From Burhinus oedicnemus (Eukaryota; Chordata; Aves; Charadriiformes; Burhinidae), in contig VFFE01006856.1 of the NCBI GenBank assembly GCA_008921705.1, forward strand, positions 18,124 through 82,123: a DNA stretch of 64,000 nucleotides, written 5' to 3'. Below are positions 26,904-38,400 of this stretch, piece after piece. The position numbers and the translations under genes are program-made. Positions within the stretch are counted from its first letter, which is position 1. Every line of letters starts with the position of its first letter. The notes beneath the pieces are model-generated. The model was not told the origin of the DNA and did not search any database. It was given only the letters and a program-made list of their open reading frames with translations.

Positions 26904-26952
26904 CTTATAGTCTAGCCCTATGTCTTTGTGAAAGGGCCTCCTTTCCTTATTC
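26904..26952 (-). CDS. Candidate 49-bp coding exon, unknown protein
   Basis: A short minus-strand exon with textbook signals: acceptor TGCATTCCTCTTTAG and donor AAG|GTAAGT. Two frames contain or start with stops. The open one gives NKERRPFHKDIGLDYK after one completing base and ends on a codon boundary, which is what the phase-0 exon at 26533-26719 needs. The joined segment is charged and hydrophilic. This is the best splice-site pair in the proposed minus-strand gene. Confidence 0.42.
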
Positions 26953-28513
26953 CTAAAGAGGAATGCAAAGGTAACTCTACTGATACAGAGAGGTAGAAGA
27001 GACTAGGACTATAAGAAGAAAACGAACCACTGGAGGAGGAGCTAACACAGCATTGTCTCATTTGTAATCAGCAAAGCCTGATTACAGGCCTAATGAAACC
27101 AGAAGAGAGCCCACAAAAGCTGTGAATGAGGTTTGTGTCTTACAGGAGTACAGCATGGCAAAGTTTCTTTGGGCCTCAAAGAGGCAAAGGAGAAGGAAGG
27201 GTGAATCTCTCACTTGGCTGAGATATGCTCAGCACAGGGATAAGAGGAGGGCAGAATAAATAGTTTTTACTTCTTTGTGATATATAAGCATATTTTATCA
27301 TACTGTTTTTTAAGGTTTTCTTTCAGTCTTGTTCTGTGCAAGTGTCCGCTGCAGTAACTGGGGTATGTACTTTTTCCTCTCTTCCTAATAGCACTATTTC
27401 CCAGATTTTGTGAAAAGACAGTCTTCCTTCTGGACTATCTGACCCTTGTACAGCCCCTCTTAGGACCAACTAGCTCATAGATTTTCACTAGCTTAAGTGT
27501 TTCTTAAGCTTCTTCTAGCACTTTGTGAATTCCTCTGAGACCCTTTCACAACTCTTTGAGGACCATGACACATAACCAAAAAAACCCCCCAGGCCTATAG
27601 TGAAGTGGAGGCAGATGATTTTTTGCACTGCCTTCCACGTCCCAGGTACTGTACAAAGAGAAAAGGCAGCTCTGAAAGAAAGGACTAAGTCAAGGAAAGG
27701 CTTATCTGATTTTTTTAAACAAATGTCACTTTGTGTTTGAAAGAGCAAAATTGCTAATGTCTGTGAACAGCCGCCTGTCTGTCCGCAGACTAAGCGATAG
27801 TCCAAAGTGTATGTGTGTGGTTACGCTTCCTAAAAGTACTGAAAGCTTGATGAACTTCTTGCAGACATGGGCTGTTTTGATATTTATGCTTATAATCATC
27901 ACCTCAAAACAAAACAATGCCAAACACTGGGTTAGAAATGCAACTGCACTGGCAAATCTTGTGTTTTCTCCTTGTCATATTTCAAGTAGCTAATTAAATG
28001 CAGACTTACTAAATGACTAGCACCAGATCACAGTAAGCTCGCTCAGTTTCTGGGCTCTGCTATGTACGTGTTCAGCAATAAAATGCTTCTTTCCCTCCCG
28101 ATCTGTCAAAGGCAAGGGCATCGTATCATGCGTTACCACTGGGGGAGGCGGGGGTGGGCAAGGAATGGTGGCCCAGAAGTTGAGGTGGGCGAACGCTTGA
28201 TGATCCAGCTCATATGACCTAATAGACTGTGTCACTGCCTTTGGGAAATACAAACCTCCTGACACATGCCCTTGGCTGGAAGGTCAGAATAGAAAAGACC
28301 AAGCTCAGAAAATGAAGCCCTCCAGCTGAGAAAAATAATCCAACCATGGACTGGCGAAAGCTTTATTTTTTCCCCCAACTTCTTTCTTTTTTTTTTTTTT
28401 TTCAAATTTTCAGACTTGATGTGTTGCTGTAGTGCACTTCACATCTGATTAAATTAGTCACATTGCATTATGCCATATCAAACGTGACATGTTGCAATGG
28501 AATGTGAACAGCG
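26953..28513. other. No firm feature
   Basis: Possible intron of the minus-strand candidate gene. A splice-like 36-bp plus-strand segment at 27327-27362 (TTTCTTTCAG before it, GTATGT after) and a minus-strand segment at 28008-28102 (CCTTTGACAG before, GTAAGTC after, closed by a stop) were noted, but neither links in phase to anything else. Confidence 0.35.
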
Positions 28514-28520
28514 TATAAAG
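28514..28520 (+). promoter_or_regulatory. Candidate TATA box
   Basis: TATAAAG on the plus strand, followed about 60 bases later by CAG|GTAAGG, the layout of a TATA promoter with a short untranslated first exon. Just upstream are TTGCATTA and GTTGCAATGG, both like C/EBP sites, and TTAGTCA, close to an AP-1 site. These are visual matches only; transcription is not shown. The nearest plus-strand coding candidate is the signal-peptide exon at 33296-33439. Confidence 0.35.
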
Positions 28521-28544
28521 ATGCACTGGCATCGCAGAGCTGCT

Positions 28545-28580
28545 ACCGGTTTCTGACTCAACTCGGTGTGTTAGCAGCAG
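28545..28580 (+). other. Candidate 5' untranslated first exon
   Basis: The interval from about 25-30 bases downstream of the TATA box to the donor AGCAG|GTAAGG. The start is inferred from usual TATA spacing, not seen. It contains no ATG, so it would be untranslated if real. Confidence 0.28.
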
Positions 28581-28894
28581 GTAAGGGAGGCATGCAAGGT
28601 CCAAATCCTTCCTTGTTATTAAGTGATGCTTTTGCAGCTGGTTAGTAGTTTCTTTTGTGGTTTCTTAACTTTGCATCAAATTATTAATCAGCTACTCCAA
28701 GAAACTCTTAACTACCTCTCCTGCAAGCCACCCACACCTGCTTGTGATAATACAGAGAGAAGTATCTGATCACAATTCAGCCCATCCCTTACAAGCATGC
28801 TAAATACACTAACTAAAAGACGACTAGCAAGATGCAGAGCATATAGATAATTGCAACCTACAGAGAACAGAGTACAGGCATCATGTCATTGCTT

Positions 28895-29528
28895 ATCACA
28901 GAATCACAGAATGGTAGGGGTTGGAAGGGACCTCTGGAGATCATCTAGTCCAACTCCCCTGCCAGAGCAGGGTCACCTACAGCAGGTTGCACAGGATAGC
29001 GTCCAGATGGGTTTTGAATGTCTCCAGAGTCGGAAACTCCACCACCTCTCTGGGCAGCCTGTGCCAGTGCTCTGCCACCCTCAAAGGAAAGAAGTTCCTC
29101 CTCACGTTTACATGGAACTTCCTACGTTCAAGTTTGTGCCTGTTACCTCTTGTCCTATCACTGGGCACCACTGCAAAAAGACTGGTGCCATCCTCCTGGC
29201 ACCCTCCCTTTAAGTATTTGTAAGCATTGATGAGATCCCCCCTCAGTCTTCTCTTCTCCAGACTAAAAAGACCCAAGTCCCTCAGCCTTTCCTCATAAGA
29301 AAGATGTGCCAGTCCACTAATCATCTTTGTAGCCCTCTGCTGTACCCTTTCCAGCAGTTCCCTGTCTTTCTTGAACTGGGGAGCCCAGAACTGGACACAG
29401 TACTCCTGATGCGGCCTCACCAGAGCAGACAGAGTAGAGGGGGAGGATAACCTCCCGCTACCTGCTTCCCACACCCTTCTTGATGCACCCAAGGATGCCA
29501 TTGGCCTTCTTGGCCACAAGGGCACATT
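28895..29528 (-). mobile_element. CR1 LINE, 5'-truncated
   Basis: A minus-strand CR1 copy of about 630 bp. Its 3' end (left side) has the repeated ATTCTGTGAT tail and the AAGGGACCTCTGG-type 3' UTR. The rest is the C-terminal part of ORF2. One frame (28977-29525) stays open for about 180 codons and contains [46 protein letters not shown] and the LPREVVE end region. The catalytic core is missing because of 5' truncation, so it cannot make a functional enzyme. It is highly similar to the 48-kb copy and relatively young. Confidence 0.97.
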
Positions 29529-32500
29529 GTTATGTACACACAGTGAGTATTATTCTTGGGGCTGCAGGAATCACACCATCAGGAACCCCTAAATTGTAGC
29601 TCACTTACTAAGAACCTCCTGTTCACCTTTTATCAGCGCATCTCTCATGGGGCTCTGCAAGGAATTAAAGCTATTACACCCATGTAGAGCACAGAGAAAG
29701 TGTTAGTATGGTACTCCACCTTTCTTGGGGTAAAATCCCACCTCCATGCATGGCAGCGTAGATGGATGGACTAGAGAAAATCCATGCTAATTTCATCTGG
29801 ACTAGACTGCTGCAAATGCACAGCCCAATTTGTATTTGCTGTGGACTTGATATTTCATCTGGGATTCTCGTAGGATAGCTTGAAAGAGACAAGAACAGTT
29901 TCAGGAATAAGGTCTGTTGAACTACCTACGTGCCAAAGAGCCTCTAGCTCCTTGCCATTTTTCTTCCATGTGCCACAGAAGTCAATACCAGTATCCTATG
30001 TAGCAAATGATTGAGCTTTCCTATGAAGGGACTACCTAAGCAGTTAGTAAAGCCATATGGTTGGATAATCCACACTAAGAGATCAGAAAGGGGAAGTGCA
30101 GAGGAGGTGAGAATATCTGTATTGTTGTCTCCACACATAACCTGGACTAGAAGTTAAAAAAGGTAGTCAAGTTAATTATACTAAACCTTCTGGTACCCTC
30201 CTGGCCACACAGTTTATTCTACGTAACATACTTTTCATACATATATAATGAAATATATTTTACAAACTATGGAGACCTCTCTTTGCATTAATCATCTGAG
30301 GATGTAAGTTTTTATGTTATAATTATAAATCACAACGTTTTTCTCTTAAGCGGTACTGTGGGTTTTTTACAGTCCCGGAGGTCCCTGGCTCAGGAGTTTT
30401 GGGGAGCCATAGCACAGCAGAAAGCTCTCCCTACTTGGACAAGGTTGCCGTGACCAAAGGAGTTTGACTAGATGGATGCAAAGAGAACTCCCACAACCCA
30501 AGACCACGAGGTACTATATGAAACTGAAGAAGTAGGTTAGCACAGCTGGGAGGCTTCGGTAACTCAGTCTCGGTGAGCCTGGTGTAATGCACATGCTCAC
30601 TACATTGTGTTCCCTGGGGAAGCTGTGTCATTTTCTGTGCTTCTTTCACAGCATTCATCTTTCTTGTCCTGGAAAGAGAATGGACAGGTTTTGACAACTT
30701 TTGTGGTGCATCTCTTACAGTGGAAGTCCTGTTGCCTAGGTTATCTGGGCACTACGTTGTCAGATAAGTACACAGTTACAATATAGCTGTGCAAAGAATA
30801 GTGTGTAATAGGCTGTAATAATGCAAGTTGTATTCAGTCTCTTAACCACAACTTACTTTGTGTTGTCTGATTTTTAGACACTGTCATATCCGAAAGTGTT
30901 CAATCCAAACATGAATCCAAATTCATGTTCTTAATTTCCCCATGATATTGGTCAAGATTCTTTTTCTCTCAGCTTCCAGTGCTAACTGAGGCTAGGTACC
31001 CCCCATAAGGGGGTGGGGAGTGAGGGGTAGAAAGTCATGGTGCTTAATGAAAAATTTGTTGGACTAATTAAAATTTGAGTTTGGCTCGGGAGCATGGCTG
31101 TATAGGTAAGAAGAAGCTGATACACCAGAGTGCCTAAACTCACAGACCTTACTTGGGAAAAACGCCAGCATAGGGGTTGTCCAAGGAGCTGAGCCCACTA
31201 AACGATTCTAGGACCTGCTCTCCTTCGAAAGCTTTATAGAAAAAGCTGTAGCTGACATGAGATATATTTCCCTTTACTTCTCCCATTCCCTGCATTTGGC
31301 TAGTTTTGAATCTTTTCCAGTGTGTGGTCCAGAAAGGGAGGACATGTCCCATGCATAGTTTGCCCTGGCTTCCCTTTTCTGTTTGTCTTTCTACGGTTCC
31401 TCTTTCTTCTCGTTCAAATTCATACATATTTAGCAGATGAAATGAATAGCAAAAAGCAACTGTACTGTAATTAATGCACATATGTAAAATCAGTGCCTGC
31501 ATAGCTGACCTTTCCATTTGTCTACATTTGGCTGGGTATAAAAGAAGCTGCCAACACAATTTTCCATTGGTAATGACGTGTTTATGACTCTACTGAACTA
31601 AAACACATTCTATTTTCTAATGGACGAATAGAGTAAGGAGGATGGTGATCGCCAAACCAGCTCTGGATCTGAGGTAACCCAGTGCAGTACATCTCCAGAG
31701 GTTTGAATCAGTTCCAGGACAACTAAGTTGTACTCTCAACACTCCCTGGATTCAGCTGCTTGAGTAGTCCCTGTTCTGGACTTTAGAAATCTGAAAGAAA
31801 TGCATCAAATACTTGGTCATATACTTGCACCTGCAGCATGTCTCATCGGGAGCAAAGTGCTGCTGTTCGAAGCAGGCTGATGAGGATATGTTCCCAAAAG
31901 AGAAACCTTAGAGGAGGAGAGAGATGTCATATAACAATGTTTGTGGTTTTAAAAAATACTGTTATCAGCTCTCTGTGAAGGCCAAGGCCCAGTTTAAGGC
32001 AGATGGCAAGGCAGCAATCTCAAGCTGCAGAGCACTGCTGCTGTGACCTGCTCTCCTGCTCAGGCATGAGCTTCCTCCAAACCACACAGAGCTTGCACTG
32101 AAGCTGTGCATGGTACAAAAGGCACTGCAAGTTGGGGAGCGTATCTCAGGTTGGTCCTGAGTTAGAAACACTATTGTGCTCCTCCTAGGCCATGGAAGAA
32201 TTTACTTACCATATGGCATCATCAAAATGGAGTGCCTCCCTACTTACACCCTTACTGGGCATACCCATGGATGGAATAAGTCCTATATAACAACCTAGGC
32301 AGACCTTTCCTGAGGCTTAGGAGCTAAGATCGTACATGGGTGGACGACCTGGACTTTGGCTGGTCGTGACTCCACAAGAACCTGGCATTTCAGCAACTGC
32401 AGTTTGGGATTGGGATTGCTGTAATTTACACCAGAGATGATGCTGGCTCCAATCCAGGGCAGGATCTGTGAGGAACACAGACACGACACAGCCTCCCTGA

Positions 32501-33295
32501 TTCTCCTGGCACATGAGACGGGTCTGTACTCACTGGCCAGCCAGTAAAGATGGGGAAATTTGACACTGCACCTAAAGCTAGGATTTTAACTGCCATTCAA
32601 CCATTTGATTTGTCTACAGATCTGGTATGCATATCTCAGCACTGGGGAAAATAGAGGAAATACAATTTTATACTGAAGTCATTGGACTGGAAAAGCTGTG
32701 ACATCGCCCTCCCTCTTCACAAAGTTGGTTTAGTCTGAGAAGCAAGGTGCTCCCAAAGTGCTTCCAGAAACGCATGCGTGCATGCAGACGTGACGATGGC
32801 AGCATGGCCATTGCCACAACTGGAGCCGTGTGAGTGTTTCCAGCCACCAACACACCTCATGCTGCAGAGGGCACACTGGGGACCAGGAGCCTCTGCCTTT
32901 GTAGGAAGAGTGGGAGGTTTAAAAGAAACCTATGAATTAGGACTACTATTGCTGCTATAAAAAGATCAGGAAACTAATGTTTGGTCATTCCCGAACTCAG
33001 AGAGCATGGCTGCCACTGGAGTGCTGGGCTGAACAGGGAGGAGGAAGAATTGTAATTAAGCCTAGCTAATATGAGGCCACAAAATTAGGAGTGCAGGCAT
33101 CTTGGGCTTCCCCTAGCCAGGAAATAAGAGGGAGAGAGTGGTTTCTCTAGAACCCATTTCAAGCCCACTGAGATGTGAATGGCTCTCTGGGGGCTTGTCT
33201 CTCTGCCTGGGTCCGTGGAGACCCCGCTGGTGACTCGGGCATCGCAGTTTGGGTGAATCCGGGCCTTTGGGCTCCGACACACTAACTTACTGCAG
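29529..33295. other. Mostly featureless; one candidate exon inside
   Basis: AT-rich with no repeat recognised. It contains the tentative minus-strand exon at 31153-31299 listed separately. A G-rich block (CCCCCCATAAGGGGGTGGGGAG) lies near 30997-31019. Confidence 0.45.
31153..31299 (-). CDS. Tentative upstream coding exon, unknown protein
   Basis: The minus-strand frame ends at a good donor, CCCAA|GTAAGG, and leaves two bases; the exon at 26904-26952 starts with the one base that completes this codon (Lys), so the phases agree. The encoded end SFFYKAFEGEQVLES and SLDNPYAGVFP looks protein-like. The acceptor is weak: I chose CAAAACTAG, whose pyrimidine tract is about 30 bases away, and the frame stays open well upstream (to 31559), so the left edge is uncertain. 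It could equally be a chance frame in an intron. Confidence 0.25.
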
Positions 33296-33439
33296 GGCAA
33301 CAAGGGACTATTAGGAAATAAACTCAGTGAATTTATGCTTCAGAAAGGCACCCAGATGTCCCCCTGTGTGCTGCTAGTGCTCGTCTCTCTTGGAGCTGCC
33401 TGCTGTCTGACGACACCCCGGGAGTCCCTTCAAGGACAG
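33296..33439 (+). CDS. Candidate signal-peptide exon of a secreted protein
   Basis: A plus-strand exon with acceptor ACTAACTTACTGCAG (a branch-point-like CTAAC close by) and donor CAG|GTGAGG. It has about 60 bases of 5' UTR, then ATG at 33356 followed by 27 further codons to the donor, ending on a codon boundary. The peptide starts MSPCVLLVLVSLGAACC, a short n-region, a hydrophobic core and small residues fitting a signal peptide, followed by the polar TTPRESLQGQ. An exon holding 5' UTR plus signal peptide is typical of peptide-hormone and small secreted-protein genes. The start context (CAGATGT) is weak. I compared it by eye with common neuropeptide and hormone precursors and found no match, so no name is given. 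The downstream exon is unknown; 35329-35469 is in phase but stops after 24 codons. Confidence 0.35.
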
Positions 33440-35328
33440 GTGAGGGGTAATACCTGCTGTTTGGGGGCAAGCAGGCAGAGGTAAGGGGAGGTAAGGATGC
33501 CACAGGGCCACAGGGTAGGCCAGAGGCAGATTTAGGATTGATGATTGGGGTTGACTATTTGTTTATTCCTCTTCCTTAACTAGTAGAGGCTGTTCTGAAT
33601 CTGTCATTCAAAACAAAAGCAAGGCAGGTGGATGCTTTGTGAATGGGGGAAAGAAGACACCTGAGGGATTACCTTCAGCTCCCTAGAGATGCCATTTGTG
33701 AAATGAGCATGGTTAAGTGGATGCTTTTCTTGGTAACTGCCTACGTCTAATCTGAGGAGCACCCAGGAGTGCTCCTGAGCTCTCACAGCCGGGAGCTCAC
33801 CCCAGCTGAGCCCACAATATCCCTCATGCTCCAGCTCCCACTGGAAAGAAATCCAGGAGCCTGTGAATTTAACTCCAGAAAGCAGACAAATACTGGCGCA
33901 AGACCACAGAGTCTTGACACAGCCTCTTTCCCGAGGAAGAGGGAGGAATGTAAATCCAGCTCAGAAGAGATTCTCTCGGTGTCTAGGGGAGCCTCCCTAC
34001 ACTGCCACTGAAACCCAGCAGCCCTTCACCTGTTATTTTACACTTCGCACCCGTGAAGCATGTAACAGCTTTGCTAGTAGACATTCAGTCAACGTGTGAG
34101 GACGTTTTTCATTTATTAATAGCTAGGCATCGAAACAGAGTGCAAGCTAATCTGTTAGCTAACGAATTTGCATATACACAGGCTTTAATATCAAGTGAGA
34201 TGCACTTTGTGTGAACTCTGTAGCTCTTATACAACATATTCAATTAATATCTGTTCACTGGTTTTAATAGGTTTCTCCTATAATGTTTACAAGACTGTAT
34301 AGACTCTCTCTTTTGACTAATTAACACATCTTTAAATTCCTTTGACTATAGCTTTTCGTTGTCTGGTGAGTAATACTTTGATTTATCAGGCTTTAAATCC
34401 AACTATTTGGGGGGAGGAGTCACATATTCATTAAAAAGTAATCTTTAATATTCTGTCCTCACATAGTAAGGCAATGTAGCAAGTCTTCCACTAAGTCATT
34501 TGGTATTTTAAAAGCTGCCATTTCACTTTATGTGGGGAAACCGAGATAACTAATTTTATCAAAAAGTTGATGGTTCAGAGGACTCCACTCCAAGCCTGAT
34601 TCTGCCTACAAGAAATACACAGAGCCATGAAAACTGGCATTGCCTTGTTGCCACAAGACTGAGCGCTGCTTCGTCATGAAAATGATCCTTGAATGAAGCC
34701 TACAGGAAAAAAACCAAACAACCCAAGCTAAAATCCTGTACCATCTACCGCAGCTTGTGTCACCAGAATTCCTGAAGAATGACTGGGGGCTCGGTTTTCC
34801 ATACTGGAAAAGCTACTCACAGCCTTTACAAAAACACTGGATTAGAAGCTGATGTCTTCAAAACAGAGCTCCACACTGCCATAGTTACAGAGGAAAGCAA
34901 CGTCTGGTTTTCCTCACAAGGAGCCCTCAGTATTGACTAACATGTTTGACTTCCTTAAAGTGCACTTGTGTCCCCCTCTCAGAGTGCCTGCTTCTGGAGT
35001 CACGTCATCAGCCGTGGATGTCTGACGTTTTTTAATTCCTCGCTTCAGCACCCCTCTGCTATGGTAGAAGATTATCCAAAAGAGAGTCAATCAAAATAGA
35101 TAGCATAGGTCTGTGCAAGAGGAGACCTTTTCTTTAAGGAGCAGTGAAGACTTCACTTAAAAAAACCACACAACTGGCATCTGATTTAGCAGCCTTTGAA
35201 CTCAGTGGTCTGAGTGTGGAAGTACACAGTATACGGCTGTTTTTTCAGGTGGACATTACTGACACTTGGGGGTCATATTTTTCAGATTTTCTTTGCTATC
35301 ATAACACTAAGATTTCTTTTTAAAACAG
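33440..35328. other. No feature recognised
   Basis: Would be intron if the flanking plus-strand exons are real. No repeat family or RNA gene seen. Confidence 0.4.
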
Positions 35329-35469
35329 GGAAAAATAAAGCTGACACTCCAGAGAGAGCGAAGAGGACAGTATATATCTTCTAATCCTTGGGGGGGCTTT
35401 TGATTTCAAATTGTGCAACACAGTGGACTCAGAATCTTCAGGAACAGGTTTGAGTACCAATATTCACTG
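35329..35469 (+). other. Candidate exon, coding status unclear
   Basis: Acceptor TTTCTTTTTAAAACAG and donor CACTG|GTGAGT flank 141 bases on the plus strand. Continuing phase 0 from the signal-peptide exon it encodes 24 residues beginning GKIKLTLQRERRGQ and then a TGA. Stops occur in all three frames, so it is not an ordinary internal coding exon. It could be the end of a short secreted peptide followed by a spliced 3' UTR, part of a non-coding RNA, or a pseudo-exon. Confidence 0.2.
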
Positions 35470-38400
35470 GTGAGTACATCCCTACTAGGTAAATTGAAAT
35501 AGATTCTGAAAAAATCTGTTTTACAATACACTGAGTATTACTTACAATGCATTAAGTATTAGAGTGCTTACGCATAAAAGTAAAAAAGCAACAACAACAC
35601 ACACAAGCTAACACTTTTTCATTGTTTTATTTCTATAGTGAAATTTACCTCCCCACATGGAGAAATAAAGCAAATAGTAATATAGCTCCCTAAATATAGT
35701 TTCCATAATGACCTTATAATAAGCAAAGCTGGTGGCCTCATGTGTTATATAGTTCTATTAAAGAAAAAATGTGCCTGCTTATTAACTTGCCATACCCAGC
35801 CATTTTTTGCTGAAGTTCTCAATACCAGGTGTCTACCCAAGCTGACTGGTTTTAAAAATCTCTATCAAATTTTTTCAGCTATTTTCTAAACTACATTAGA
35901 AACCAAATGAGGGTATTGTTCTTCCAAAATTTAAAATTCTGGTAGTCTTATCTTTGAGAGTTTTGAAGGCCTTATGCTTCAAAACAGAGATCTGATATTT
36001 GGCAGGGTGTGACCTTTTCAGTGGGAGGTGATTTATCATGCAAACCCTTCAAAACGTGGTGAAGCGCCAAGCTTCTGAAGTGTTAGATTTTAGGAGTTTC
36101 ATGTCTCAAGATCTGGTCCCTGCTAGGCATGGTCCAGTGAAAGATCAACCAGGATTTTCTCAAAGTTTGCAAATTCCTGGCACAGATGGGTTGGAGCTGG
36201 ATAAAGACTTGATGCAAGCTCCCGGGAGCTCCCATGCAAGCTCCCATGTTCCTGGTGGACTCCCAGCAAGGCACTGGCAGCCTGGCTCAGAGGCAGTCGT
36301 TTCCATGGGACCTTCATTTTCCTGTTCCATTGGGAATATCAGAGCACTCAGAGCTGTTGAGGACCCTAACAGCAGCAGTACTTTGAACAGACGCGGTGCT
36401 TTGTAGAATATATGCGTACATATTCACATATGCACACAACATATATAGAAGGGGGGTATGTATCCATGTACACAAAGACACATGGATTATTCAGAAAACT
36501 CAGATTCTTGGTACCTCAAATTCAGTACTTGAAATTCTTGAATACTTTACTTTGGATCTTCATTTCTGTGTGCCTTTGTTCGCCATTCATAAAACACAGA
36601 CAACAGTCTTTCCTTGTTTTATGTGAGCGTTGCGAAAATAAGTTCCTTACTGTGTGAGGCCATCCAGTACTGCCGCGAGGAGTACCATAAACACGTCCAC
36701 AAGGAGATGAGGAATTCTGTCTTCTGAGCAGGATTTGAATGTGGTGAGGTACATAAAACACACGGCCACACACCGAATAGCTAAAAGACAACACTGGATA
36801 GTTGTTTGTTGTTTCAGGCACTGAGTCCAGCAAAGAAGGAAGAAACAGAATTTGATCAGCTAATGAAGAATCTTATTTAAACATGATATTTATTCAAGGA
36901 CACTCTGAATTCTGGATTTGAGACCTTATGAGTGCTTGCTTATGCATTTTCTTTTGTATCTATTTTACAACATTCTTTTAATTTTGTTTGTGTGGTACAA
37001 TCCAAAGCATGAAGGATCACTTAGGCAATCAAGCACTGCCATTCATCTGTACTGGAGAATTAATTTCATTTGTGTCTGTTGAAAACAAACCCTGATGAAC
37101 ATACTTCTTTTAAAGCGTGCCAGTGTAAAATGGCATTTCACATACCTTCAATTAAAAAAAATGTAATGAATCAGGGAAGAAATGAACAAAAGAAACAGTA
37201 TGCCCAAGGAAGTACTAATTTAGACTAGCAGAGGGCTGAGAAGAGCTATTGAACAATTTCATTATCACATCCTTTTCAAAGAAGGAAGTCTCCTACTTTC
37301 CTATTTCATGATAATTGGATGAAGAAATGTGGGTGGGAGCACAATTCATTGTAGAATTTGATGAATTATTTACTAATTAAGGAGAGAAACAAGATAGTAT
37401 GAGCTATATTACTTTGATATGAATGTTCCTTTTATTATATTATTTATACACATGCAATTGTTGCTTTTATTAACTAAGAGGTTAATCACTTGAATGGGAT
37501 GCTTTGCATTCTTTACAATTACATACACCAGCAAATTGGCTAATTTTATGTGAAAAAAAATAGCTTAGCAATTTTTCTAGTACTTATCTGTATGGTGCAG
37601 TTTAATAACATTTTTGCACGGTGTAAAATGAATAAACCAGCTGGTCTAGTGTTTTGGCAGCAGCATTGCACATTGCAACATGGCACACACAGACTCAGGA
37701 GCCCTCGTCGGGGTTTAGGCACACTGCAGAGGTGATGACACACAGGTCCCGGAGGGGTGGAAGAGGAACCTGGTGACATACTGTGTCTTCAGACAGGCTG
37801 TTTATGGGGCAGGCTTGAGGATGACTTCAAAGGTGGCTGCCTCATTTTTTCTGCAGCTGGGAGTGCCATTTTGTTCTTGGGATATTTTTTCTGTAGCAAA
37901 CTGATCACTGTCTAGACTGGATGAAATTAAAACTACCCCGCTGTATGCGTTAAACCCTGGTAGTGCAGCAGATGCAGAGAACCCCTCCTGCACTCAGCCC
38001 TCGTGTTTCTGGGGCTGAAGGACCGATCCTGCCTGCTGCTATGAAGCTTCAGTGTCTCCGCATGGTGGTGCCACTAAGCTGCCCATGAGACTTTCACCCC
38101 CATACCATCAGCCAGGCTGACGCTGTGGAGCCCTTTGATGGTAATTCCACTCTGCCACTGCTCCCCAAAAAGCACATCCAGGACTTCGTGAAACTGGTGC
38201 TGATCGGATAAGATCAAAATAATGGAACGTGTGCCTGGAGGAAAAGAATTTTTCATCTGGACATCTCCTCATGTCTAGATCACCTCACCAGAACTCCAGA
38301 GGAGCCCACACTGTAGCAGTCCATGCCACATATAATTCTTTTTTTTTTACATACATACAGATTGTTAAAAAATACGCGAACATATGGTCTCCAGACAGAA

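Noticed and set aside
27327..27362. 36-bp plus-strand segment with TTTCTTTCAG and GTATGT
   Set aside because: Open in frame but too short, and with no partner; pseudo-exons of this quality are common in introns.
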